Shown in pieces: positions 47,868-60,000 of a DNA stretch of 64,000 bases. The stretch lies in assembly GCF_037042905.1 (NCBI RefSeq), contig NC_087261.1, forward strand, positions 11,112,217-11,176,216, written 5' to 3'. The stretch comes from Lytechinus pictus (Eukaryota > Echinodermata > Echinoidea > Temnopleuroida > Toxopneustidae). The notes beneath the pieces were generated by a model. The model had not been told where the DNA came from. It worked only from the letters and a program-made list of their open reading frames with translations, and searched no databases. The position numbers and the translations under genes were made by a program. Within the stretch, counting starts at the first letter, position 1; each line of letters opens with the position of its first letter.

Positions 47868-48138
47868 GGCCCCGTCTTACAAAGAGTTATGATTGATCCG
47901 ATCAATCGCAACTATGGACGGTCAGCAACGTTAACATCTATTAAGCATGTTTGTTCAAAATATTTTCTAGCTATGATGTATGTTCATGCATTCATTGTTT
48001 TCTCAAAAATTCGCTGCGCTTCTCTTTGCATACAAAGGACATTGTGCAAATTTTTCGTAGAAAAAAATTATGACACTGATGGATTTCCATAGAGTTATGA
48101 TTGATCGGATCAATCGTAACTCTTTGTAAGACAGGGCC
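47868..48138. mobile_element. MITE with GGCCCCGTCTTACAAAGAG ends and CAG duplication
   Basis: 271 bp. The left end GGCCCCGTCTTACAAAGAGT is mirrored on the right (ACTCTTTGTAAGACAGGGCC). CAG lies at 47,865-47,867 and 48,139-48,141. The paralogous block near 46,683 reads TGTACCAGATGTAGATT with a single CAG. A second member is at 60,517-60,784. Confidence 0.85.
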
Positions 48139-48949
48139 CAGATCTAGATTATGTACAATATTTTGACAATTAACCTTAATTTAAAAGACTTTCCGAAGAA
48201 ATAATTGTTTGCTGCAACTACTGTCTTTTACCCCTGGCCCTAAGTGATAGTGTAATACAACCCAAACATTTCATAAGAATTAATGTACATGTATGATTCT
48301 TTCACCCAAATGCGAGCTTCCATAAATCCTGAAACTATTCCAACTCGGGTATTTTTTTTTTACATACAGTATATTTTTACCTACATTACATAGTTGTCTA
48401 AAAGTTGAAGGTATATTTAATTACAATTTCAACGAAAAAGCTTTATTCTTGGAGATCATTATGCCTCTGTTATGTATTAATGTGTATTTATACATGTACA
48501 ATTGTATGTATTGGTATAACAAACATTGTAATTTCATTCCTTTGACCCTAATACTGCATTTTCATAGAAAAGTGTTTTTTTTTTCAATCTATTTAGAGTT
48601 TTCAACATTTTGTATTCCTTTTTTTTTCCTGGTAATATGTTATGCGACTTTTATTTATTAATAGAATATTTGCCACGATTTCGTAATTGAAATGCGTACA
48701 TGTATTTGATTTCGTTTTCCATTTTTGTATATATTCTTTTTCGGGGGGGGGGGGGGTCATGTTCTTGAGACTGAGACAAGTTATGCAAGGCCCTGGCATG
48801 GAGGATCATTATATTGTTACTAGGAATGCTGGACATTGTCAGACCACCTCAGTATTCACCAAATATAGATAATCCTCAATGACAAGGTCTTTGAAGTGAT
48901 GTGTGTATGTACATTGCATGTAGAATTTAATGTTTAGGTCATTATCACG

Positions 48950-49510
48950 TCAGAATACGTTAAGATATCATAGTTGACTCCAAAAGACGTCATATTCATT
49001 TCAATATGCGACGTCAATATGACGTCTATTACTAGTCAGCAATATGTTGCAAAGTCGTCATTCAGACGTCGTAGTTGACTTATAAAGACGTCATAATTAC
49101 ATCAATATGACGTCTGAAACTGGTCAGGAATACGTCGCAAAGTTGTCATTAAGACGTCGTAGATGACTTTTAAAGACGTCATAATTACATCAATATGACG
49201 TCTAAAACCGGTCAGGAACACGTTGCACGGATGTCATTAAGACGTCGTTGTTGACTCTCGAAGACGTCATAATCACGTCAATACACGACGTCAATCTGAC
49301 CCTTGATACTGGTCAGGAAAACGTTGTAAAAACGTTGCTAAGACGTCATTAAGACGTCGTAGTCACTCTTGGAGACGTCATAATGACGTCAATATACGAC
49401 GTCATAATGACGTTATTCGCGGGTGCAAGATCCCGTCAATAAGACGTCATGTTACGACGTCAAAATGACGTGACACTCGTCGTTAAACTGACGTAATTAT
49501 GACGTCATTT
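48950..49510. repeat. Subterminal tandem array with GACGTC units, right
   Basis: Units of about 70 bp carry AAGACGTCATAATTACATCA, ATATGACGTCT, ACTGGTCAGGAA and ATTAAGACGTCGTAG. Near 49,375-49,410 full TGACGTCA sites cluster. It mirrors the left array in composition, although the unit sequence is not simply the reverse complement. Confidence 0.85.
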
Positions 49511-49968
49511 TTACCAGTTTCTGCTATCAGGGTATGATCAAATATCTGAAATGCTTAATTTGTTCAGAAACTACACCCGTTATGCCATTTATGTCAGCTA
49601 TAAGGTTAATTACTATTTTAATAAGACACAAATATTTACAACTTTAGGCTACCTATGCTATTTATATATAAAAAAAAACGAAATGCGATAGTAGGGTATT
49701 TTTTTTATTTCTGAAAAATACTCAAACAGGACCGAATAAGTGACTTAGTAGGCCTATGTAAATTTACAATGGTTATTTCACAATCACGTACAAGTACGAA
49801 CATACCCACAAGCACACACACACACGTTTCCACTATGCTTGCATTTATCCATATAGAGATACACGTGCAGCTGATATTCTTCATTCGTAGTAGGAAAATA
49901 ATCCTACACAATCTACATGATCTATATTCAATGTCAAAATCAAACATTGATTGCATTAATGGGTAACT

Positions 49969-50040
49969 CGGTGGCGTATCTAGGAAAAACGGCGCCCGGG
50001 GCAAGTGCTAACCCCCCCCCCCCTCCTAGATACGCCACTG
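49969..50040. mobile_element. 72-bp hAT-type MITE
   Basis: The ends GTGGCGTATCTAGGA and TCCTAGATACGCCAC are perfect inverted repeats. The flanks 49,961-49,968 (GGGTAACT) and 50,041-50,048 (AGGTAACT) form an 8-bp duplication with one mismatch. The middle is a GC-rich tract with a C-run. Confidence 0.75.
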
Positions 50041-50949
50041 AGGTAACTATTAGAGTGGATTAGTGACTCGGTGAAAAAAAAATTAACTACATACTATAAA
50101 TATAATATATGGTATAATCTAATTAATACATGAGAAGTCCATGTACAAAAAAAAATGTATAATGCAATAGATTCATTATTTCAACAAATTCACTATTCGG
50201 GATTTTTTCTTTGTTTTATATAGGCATACTGCATACAACACTGATACAACAAAAACGACAATTTATACGTTCTAATGAAATTCTCAAAAAATATTCATGT
50301 CAATATTGAAATTGAAAATGAGCAAATCCATTTTTTACGGTATGTTTATTGATACAAAAGAAATAGTGGGGTGTTCATTAGCCTCCACATATTTATTAAT
50401 TGATAGAATAAATTGATGATGCACGTTATAATAGAATCTCTTTTAATAAATTTGTATGATACTAAATCGTAGTACTTAAAAAATAAGAAAAATTTAAACT
50501 CGGTCGTTATATGAAAACTCTTTCAACTTAACTTTAAGTCAAGAGCTGATTTTCATTAAAGATGAACAGCGAATTACTCTAACTGTACTAACACTATGAC
50601 AGTTTTTATCAAACACGGTTTTAGATTAAGTTATGATATTTTACGATTCTGAAAATAGCCAAAGTGCACTTGAATTAAAAATAATGATCAATAATGTTCA
50701 TTATTAAAATGATGAGTTGAGACATATCAGAGTTCTGGTTGAGTTTGATACACACTTAAAATGTTGGGCAACATACTGTCCACTGTGTTGGGTAATGTAT
50801 GTTGGTAAATATATATATATTCTGGGCAATTATTATCCAATTGAGCAAATTTATTACCCAATTATTAGTTTTTATTACCCAATTTGGGCAGATTTTAACC
50901 AATAGTTGTGTGGACAGTAAGTTGCAATTCGGTGTTTCCAGGAATTCAT
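50041..50949. other. 3' flank of the kinase gene
   Basis: AT-rich DNA. At about 50,755-50,930 it has TTAAAATGTTGGGCAACATA and several TTACCCAATT motifs, related to the MITE at 9,993-10,242. No clear polyadenylation signal was assigned. Confidence 0.4.
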
Positions 50950-51009
50950 TTACATATCCAGTGTAGACTCGTACAATCCGTCATCAATGTTACTGAGTGA
51001 CATGTAATT
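50950..51009 (-). CDS. Pseudokinase last exon: C-terminal tail
   Basis: The acceptor is TTTTTCACAG|AATTAC, phase 0. The exon encodes NYMSLSNIDDGLYESTLDM and the stop TAA at 50,952-50,950. Two tyrosines (YMSL and YEST) sit in contexts that could be phosphorylated and bind SH2 domains. Confidence 0.82.
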   Translation of the reverse strand, partial: NYMSLSNIDDGLYESTLDM

Positions 51010-54000
51010 CTGTGAAAAATAGCAATAACATACTTATTATTTCACGATACAAATCATGATCACTGCTGAACTAATTCTATTTAATGTCAAATAAGATATT
51101 ATAGTCATTCGGCTTTGCGTTCTTTTGTGATAATAATGATAATAACAATCATAATGATGATAACAATAAAAATAACAATGACGATGATAATAATCATAAT
51201 AATAATTCACTATGACATAAATAGTTATAATATATAAATTGTTAAGAGTTACAAAAACGTTTTCAAATAGATTTAAACAGGTTTGATAGATCCATTCCCC
51301 TATATTACAGTAAGTCATTTAAGAATGGATATGTCACAGTATAAAATATGTATCTGATTTCTTTCTTACGTGTGCCTTTTCAAGAATTGTTTCCAGACTC
51401 TTCAGGATCTGATCAAAACTACTTCGCTTCCCAGCTTCTTTCTCCCAACAACCAGACATTACTGTGTACCTATATACAATTAAAAAGAGACAAATATATT
51501 GTAGGAGGAACCGTGTAATGATTAAAAGATTTTTTTCTAGATTATAATGCTTCAGATTTTGAATAGTAGAATATGATTATGTTTATCTCGTGCTATTTAA
51601 CTTTATATCAACATTAATTATATTGTCTCATTGCAGAGCTCGTGAATTGTTCCAGAAAACTGATAAACTCTTAAAGTCGATATTCTTCAAAGTCTTTACT
51701 GTTTACCGGATACTGACTCAAAAACTTTCCTTCTGATAGGTTTCATGCTGTCTAGCTTGAGAGCATTTCTGTCAAGAGCTCTTCTATACACCGACGTGGG
51801 GGTCTTGATGCCATTCCGACTTGTTTACTGAAGGAATGCTGAAATCAACTGAATTTCTTCAATCAAATCCAGAAATTAATTCTGTAGATAAAATTGGAAA
51901 GCAATCACCAACTTTTTTAATAGGTGTATGTCTGAGCTTGTCCCCTCCAAAATGAGTAAGGGTTAGAGGCATCTCCCCTGGGTTACTGCAACCATTAAAC
52001 GTCAGATGAGGAAGAGAGATAGGCTTTTCAAGAAGGCACATACACAGTCCTGTCCAGAAGCATGGAAAGCATACAGGCAACATAGGAATCATGTTGCTAA
52101 AAATGTGCATCGGGCACGTCGGGAGTACATCAACAACATCATCGGGAAAAGCCTTAAAGACAATCCAAAGTCTTTCTGGTCATACATCAGGACATGTCGA
52201 TCGGAAAACATTGGTATCCCAACATTGCGTACTCCGACCAAGCTTTGTGCCACAGCCTTGGATAAGGCAGAGGCATTGAATGACTTCTTCCAGTCAGTCT
52301 TCACTCGTAGCCAGCCTCAATCACATGTGCAGAAGAGACCATCTCCTTACCCAACCATTGGTCACTTGCACATCCACAGGACTGGGGTTGAGAAGCGCCT
52401 TCAACAGCTCAATTCATCCAAGGCTAGCGGACCTGACGAAATTCCTCCAAAACTTCTGAAGCTGATAGCTCATGAGATTGCCGCACCTCTATCATTCCTC
52501 TTCCAGCAAAGTTACAACTGTGGGGTTGTACCATCTCAGTGGAAGCAGGCATTAGTCTCTCCCATACACAAGTCTGGTGAAAAGTGTGACCCCTCAAACT
52601 ATAGACCAATCTCGCTGACATGCATATGCAGTAAGGTTATGGAGCATATCATCCTGAGCCTTACATCTAAGCACATAGCAAGAAACAACATCATTACTGA
52701 TGTTCAGCATGGATTTAGACAAGGCCTCTCAACTACGACTCAACTACCATCAGTAGTACATGATTGATCTTCTATCCTTCAAGGTCGAAGTCAAGCGGAC
52801 ATCATCTTCCTCGACTTCCAGAAGGCCTTTGACCGGGTCCCACACCATCTGTTGTCTTCTAAGCTTGAATTCTATGGAATCACCGGAAACTCTCTACGTT
52901 GGATAATGTCACTCCTCACTGATCGGAAGCAGGCAGTTGTTGTTGATGGATCAAAGTCAACATGGAGAGACGTAACACCAGGAGTGCCGCAGGGTTCCGT
53001 TATCGGGCCAACCCTGTTTTGCTGTACATCAATGACATCCTAGATAACGTAAAATCAACGATGCGTCTCTTTGCAGATGACAGTGTCATTTACCGCGAGA
53101 TCAAGCATTGTGACGACCACCAAATCCTCCAAAATGATCTCCAACAACTGTCTAGTTTGTCTACCAAATGGATGATGGACTTCAACATCAAAAAGTGTGC
53201 AGTGTTAACTATTACACGCAAACGCACTCCCAACATCCAGCAGTATCATCTGACAAATAGTGTAATCCCTAGAGTTAACAACTACAAGTACTTGGGTGTT
53301 ACAGTTTCTTCTGATCTGCGATGGAACAAACATTCCCAACTCATCCGGCAGAAAGCAAGTCGTACACTTGGTCTCCTGCGTAGGACATTTCCTCTTGTAC
53401 AAGAGATGTGAAGTCGAGGGCCTACACATCCTTAGTGCGCCCCCAACTAAAGTATGGCTGTGAGGCCTGGAATCCATACACAGTCACAGTCATGATCCGG
53501 CTTGAGCAAGTACAAAGATCAGCGGCTCGCTTCGTGTACTCGGCCTACAGGATTTCCACATCACCTTCTTCTCTTGTGACGTCACTGGAATGGGAAGCAC
53601 TACACACACGCCGAATCCTCGCCCAATGTTCACTCTTTCACTACCATCATGTCTTCATAACTCGTCCACCTATCGTCACCCCAGCAACATTTTGTACAAG
53701 ACATGATCACAACTTGAAGTACATCACTCCTTAAGCCACAATCGACCCCTTCAAGTTCTCGTTCTATCCAAGAACGATAAGGAACTGGAACAACCTACCC
53801 AGCTCAGCTGTCAACACCAAAGGAACGTCCACTTTCAAGGAGGCTGCTCTCCCTGCCATCAGAATGATGCAGCCCCCTATTGAATCCCATATAATTTAAA
53901 GTCAAAAGCTTGTTTTTTTACTTGCACTCAGCATAGCATATTTTACTGTACATATACACAATTGCTATGTCTATCCATCACCATTTCTGCACTTCATGAC

Positions 54001-57000
54001 ACTCCTTCCAGTGGCTCACCTTATTCATCATCCCAGTATAGCTTGTGTTTGAGCTGCCAAAGGGATTACTACATCAAGTATCAAGTAGGAGCTGGTACCT
54101 ATAATTACTATTAACAAATTGGCTATTTTCCAAGTGACTTTAAAGCGGTCCTATAAATGTCTTCTCATCAAATATCATGAAATGAACAGTGATGATTTAA
54201 AGAACTGCCGACCAATTTCGAGTTTTAAGTTTCTGGCCCAGACACTTAAATATAGGACCACCTTAAAGCCACTTGGAAAATAGCAAATTTCTGGGAAATA
54301 CAGTAGAAACTGCAGCAGTTACTCATCTACAGAGCTACTCTTCTGAAAAGCTGTCTCCTTGAAAGAACCCATTCGGTCTAAATGCATTTCTACAGCATGT
54401 GAGGCAGCACTTTCCAATGATACATTGATGTCCTTTGACAGAGTTCATAAAGAAATTCTGTTTTTTGGACAATTCGCCAGGACAGCATCTTCCAGAGAAT
54501 GTCACATTGTGTTTTTTTTTAATCCAAGGTCATAAATTTGACTGGATTTACACACTTCCAACAGTTTGGACTCTGTATTTATAAATGGTGAACAAACATT
54601 GACAAAGGTCATCTTAAAAAATTGTAGTAGGTTTCACGGTACACCACGTATCTTTCTTGGGCAAGTGTTGGTCCTGAAAAGGACCATCCAATCTCGACGT
54701 TTTGACAAGATTGTTCTTGTCGTCTTCAGGAGAATGAGCAAAGTTTTTAAAAGCAGGCCTTGCAGGGTACATGTCTCTGATTGGCTGGATAAGTCACATG
54801 ACATCCACATATGCAGACGTGAGTGACAACACACAAAATTGGGTGCGCAAAAGGTCATTTTATGCAAGGACCCATGCTGTGCCACAAGGGTCTGTCATCG
54901 GAAAGTTGGTAATCACCATTTATACATATTTAGAATTTTTCCGATTCTCAGGGATTGTGTAAAATGTTTTATGTAGACAATACTAAGTAAAAAGTAGTCT
55001 TCCAGTTGAATAGTCCGAGAACAGAGGTTCTTTGCAGCAATTAGAAATGGAGGGTGTAGAGGTTATTCATGTCAAGACTGGAAGAAATATTGGTGTTTTA
55101 TTTGATGATCAGATTACATTGCACAATTACATCAATTATGAATGTTCTGCTTCATATACATGGCTTATTCAGGTTATTCAAAACTCGGCTGCTAGGATTT
55201 TTAACCAGAACAAAACAGATACAAAACTGTACCATCTGTATATTTGAAGATCCGCTTGCATTGATTTCCGGTCAGATCACGTATGGTCTTACTACTCTCA
55301 TTTCAGTGTTTTCATGAACAGAAACGATCAAAGTTACTTGTAAAATGTGAACCTGTTTTAAATCTAAGATCATTCCAGGACCTAACAGAATATAGTACCT
55401 TTCTGAAAACAACATTCCGCGGTAAACGAGGATTTGCGTATACAGCGTCGGAACTGGCATCCTACACAATTCAAGGTAAATTGTTACACTTGGGCAATTC
55501 AAATCTGCGTTGAAAAAAAATATATTTAACTGATGATTATTTAACATTTTCAGCACCTTTCTCTCATCTTTTATTCTAGATTTTCCTGATATGCAATGAG
55601 ACCTTTTATAAAACGCGCTATATAAAAACAGTTCTTTATCATGATTGTTATTATTATTTACAGATTATCCAACATTACTATCAAACGATACGAACAGGTA
55701 ATGTCAGACAGAATTGCAAACAATAAAAACTAAAATGAAGAATATTATGGTAAAATAATTACACTTCTTGTCCACAATGATGAGGGCGTGGCATCTGGTA
55801 ACCATCGATAACTTTCATCTGGACCATGTCAAATGTCATTTTAGGGTAAGGTCTGGATCCTGTGAGAATAAAGATATTGTACTTATCCGTTCACTATCTA
55901 TTTTAACAATTAAAATAATGACGATAATAGTGCTTAGTATCAGTACAAATATCATGAATGTTGAGTTGTTGTTATTATTCTACTAGTAGTATTACTCTTA
56001 AGTATAAACATGATTAAGTTCCAAGTTGTTATACTCTTTTCCTACTACACTGTAAAAAATATATTGGGTGAAATTTTAACCAGCACGAGGGTAATTATGT
56101 GTCCAACCAATTTGGGGCAGTATTTTACCCAATGCGTGAAGCATATTGTCCAGTAAGGATAAAAAAATAAGCAGCAATTACTTTAGAATGGGCAAAGTTT
56201 CATCACACTTGATAAATTAAAAATGCCCAAAAGAAATGTCCAATGTTCATTGGACACATAATTACCCTCATGGAGCATTTTTACCTAATAATTTTTTTAG
56301 AGTGTATTGTTTCTGTTGCTGCCACTTCTACAATTATTGCATTGACGCCCAACGGCGACAATGTATTGTTCTTGTTACTACTGTTATTATTACACTACGC
56401 CTATATCTTTCAACATGTTCAATACAAATTGCAACTTCGTGTATGTCTGCTTTATCATTGGAGATGAAGGTAAGGTTATACACAATATTCCAAATTTCGT
56501 TTATTTCGCTTTGTTTTTGTTTACCTAATGTTACAATTTCCCACAAGACGATTCCAAAAGACCAAATGTCTCCTTCAGTCGATTGTCCACCCGTTGCCAT
56601 TGTTTCAGGGCAACTCCATCTTGTTAGTTTCTAGGAATGTGAAAAAGAAAAAGAAAGCCAAAATGTAGTAATTAAGTCCATCCTGACATCAACCTAGTTT
56701 GTATTAAAGAAAAATTAAGAAAGAAACCGAACGAAAGTTTATTGCTGAAGTAAATGTATCAAATTATCAGAAAGTGATTTTCTTTCACGATTTGTGTTTG
56801 TAACGTGACATGCAAACTAAGATCTTCCCTTTTAAAAATGCGTCATCTAATATAAAAAGATCATGATAAATTGACATTTTCAATGGCGTATGAGGATATA
56901 ATATCATATTTCTCACAAAAAACTTATGTGAATTAGAATGAGTAAGATTATTATCCACGGATAAACATTTTTAAATTTTCCAGGGAAAAAAGGCACTTTA

Positions 57001-60000
57001 TAGATATTGCATCATGGTCAATCGCTCATGTGACGACACAGGTTCAAAAATCTGAAAAATCAATTATTCTTAGATGGATTTTGCCTTCCTTTCTTAATAT
57101 TCAATGCTCCGGCTTTCTGGAATAAACTTTATTTCCATATCCATCAATCGGTCCACGTTTCATGATAAAACTTTACTATTAGTTGTCTTGACTGAAGGTA
57201 ATTAGAGATACTTGAATTTTTCGGTTAACTTAAGTTATCAGAATAGTCCAACTTCACATGATCTAAATCCATTTCGTCTACAACCATTTTGTCTATTATC
57301 AATTTCGTCTAATTCCCACTTGGTTTACCATACAATTCTTCTAATGATCAATTGGGTTAGAGCCATTTTTTGTAATTCCAATCTGAAGATTAGAGCAACG
57401 GGTTTTAGACCAAGCGTTATTCCATTCAAAATAACCATGTCATTAAATGAATAAGTAGTAGGGCTTAAATGCTGTCTCAACTTAAAAAGTCTGATGAACT
57501 TCACGAACAGATTATCATTACAACTCGAAATACCCACAACTTTGTCCCTAAATAGCGATGTAGATAGTCCATAATCCGATATCTTGCACAGCTTTTCATC
57601 TGCCAGTAGCACATTGTGGGCACAGAGAGCTCCATGGGTGATCTGTACAACGAATCACAATACATACTCCTTTACATATGAATTGAGAGGAATTGATAAA
57701 TTTAAATGACAGTGTATCTATACATTTGTGTCATGGAAAATGACAGATTGATATCTACGGGCAACCATAAAAAGTAATGGTGGAAAGTTGCGCAGCAACA
57801 TGTAAGAAATTAATACCTTTGTTTTTTTTTCGTGAATTCCTAGCGAATTGTTGCGCAATTTTCCACTGTCACTTTTCAGGTTTACCGTTAAAAAATGGGG
57901 CTTTGATATTATTTTCAATGATGATTATATTAATAGGAGCAATAAATAATATCAATGATAATTATATTAATAGTAGCAATAACTAATGATTTTTCTTCTC
58001 GGGTCACTAGATAAGACCTGTTCAGTGGATGGAACGAGATCTAGCTTTGGGGTTAAAAGACTCCAGATCTTTGGCAGTGCATGGCTCTGGTAGGAGGGGG
58101 CAAACCAAAAGGTGTTGCATCGTCTGATTGTCCCCAACAGTCGCAGGCAGTGTCTCAATCCCTGCTGAAGCCCCATTGCCATGATTTCTGAATAAGGACT
58201 TTGCACGTTCCTGTTCCAGCCCGTACGCGATTATGACATCCAAGTTGTTCGTTCCTCACACCGGGGGGGGGGGGGGGCGTGATTCACTAGGTCCATAGGA
58301 GAGCTTGTGCAGAGCCATCAATGATTCAGTCGAGTGAAGGAAGCTGTGTCTTGGCATGCTTGAGTCTCTTTTGACAGGTTTTAGTTAAAGAGTGGATGGA
58401 GAGGCTTATCTTCTTCCTTGGTCCCCCTCCCGCTCTACTGCATGATACACCCCTTCTGTTGTATGGATGGGCAATACCACACAGTAGGTAAAGATCATCT
58501 ACGATTGTTGGTCGCAGACATCCAGTAATTGCTCGACAAGCAGCATTCAGGACTGGGTCAAGCTTTGCAGCATGGGATGGCCTACATCAGACAGGAGCTG
58601 CGTAATCAGCAGTTGAGTAGCATAGAGCAAGAGCAGTCGTGAGATGGCTTTCCATCTGTTGTTGGAAACCTTCAGTTCCTTAGTCAGGTTTTTGTCTTTG
58701 TCTTGGCAAAATATTCGTTGTACGTAAGACAACGGTCTACGGTGAACTTGACGTCGTTCGTCATCTCAAATATTTTACTCATGATTATCCTATGATTCAT
58801 GATGTCAACAAATACTGGTCTAGTTATCAGCCTTTTCTCGACGGCATTTTGAACGAACTGTGTCAGATTCACCAGTTGACTACAGGACGTTTCTGGCCTA
58901 TAAATCCTCCCTGTACCGAATCAAAAGGAGCTCGTCAACAAAGGGAGCAATGCCCTTGGGTAGAAGCCTTTCAAAGAGCTTGTATGTTTGACATAGCAGA
59001 GAGATGGGTCTGTAGCTCTTTGGGCTGGCTGGGTCTTTGTCTGGTTTGAGTAAGGCGACTGCCCTCTATTTCCTCAATTTTTTGACATGGTGTTTTCACT
59101 CAGACAGTGGTTTCGTATGTCAAACAGCCACTGGAGTGCACCAGATACAAGATGATTTTTCAGCAGCATTACAAACGTGTGGTGTAATGGGTAGGGACTA
59201 CATGGAGGTCCTGAAAATATTGTACCCAGATCTAAGGCAGTTGACACGTCATGATTAAAAAACTGCTCGGAATATTCCATTTTCATTTCCAATTATATAC
59301 GATATAGGCCTAAAAACATGTTAGCTTGCGCTTCCTGCTCGCATGAATTATATTTAGACATCATGAGATTATTGTTTGTAAGAATAAAGCAAAGATGTAG
59401 GCCTACTTTAAACTTCAGTCATTATTCATGACTAGCCCCTCGGAAAAAAAACAACGAATATCAGAATATGGCTGCTGATCTGAAAGAAAATATGAATGGA
59501 AATATTGTTTTCATCCCCTCCTATTGATGAAAACCAGCTCTGCACTTTTAATAGGAATGACGAAAGACAATGTGAATGGGAAGAATGAGGATCACTACCA
59601 TGACGCATGGTCGTCGGACGTCGGTACAGATATATGTCGGTAATCGAATGCCTCCACACCCTTCCCACTGGAAAAGGTCTAACGACGCCCCTGCGAACAA
59701 CCTCCATTCCCTTGAGAAGAATTCCAACAATAATCAGTAATTTCCCTTTCATCGTCCACATCGTATTGTGTACCTGTTTAACGCCTGGGTGGAAACGTCT
59801 TTCCAAAGGCCACGATGACACCTATTCGAACACATGGCCCTCTTATTACAAGTGGATGGTCAGAACCCCTACACCACGGCGCCATTCGTAGTCTACTTCG
59901 GCAAAATAGAGTCGGCGCATGCCCCTTGTAGCAGGCGTATAATTATTTGATTAGAATCCGGTATTTTTACGAGAATCTTGTAAAAGCGACCAGAACAGAA

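Larger units (their letters stand above)
46490..48450. repeat. Two tandem copies of a ~430-bp block split by MITEs
   Basis: The block starting GTAATTGCTGAGAAATGAGC at about 46,500 recurs at about 47,682. A more diverged copy lies near 43,030 (GTGTAATTGCTGCGCATGCT). Copies one and two stay collinear apart from the MITEs, so each serves as the empty-site reference for an insertion in the other. Confidence 0.75.
41615..49532. mobile_element. 7.9-kb TA-flanked element with GACGTC-rich ends
   Basis: The left end CCCTGATAGCAGA is inverted at the right end (TCTGCTATCAGGG), with TA immediately outside both (41,613-41,614 and 49,533-49,534). Next to each end lies a tandem array of units of about 70 bp rich in GACGTC and TGACGTCA (41,630-42,080 and 48,950-49,510). 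The interior contains other elements: a TTAA-family MITE, a LINE 3' piece, a LINE ORF1 remnant, three partial copies of a block of about 1 kb, a TA MITE and a CAG MITE. No transposase was found, so it is non-autonomous or decayed. A TA duplication alone does not settle the superfamily. Confidence 0.7.

Noticed and set aside
55272-55556. Minus-strand frame between kinase exons as an additional exon
   Set aside because: It is the complement of LINE C-terminal sequence. The flanking kinase exons already join in phase with no missing domain part.
59432-59821. Minus-strand frame of 129 codons
   Set aside because: It overlaps the SINE body and has no recognisable domain or splice borders.
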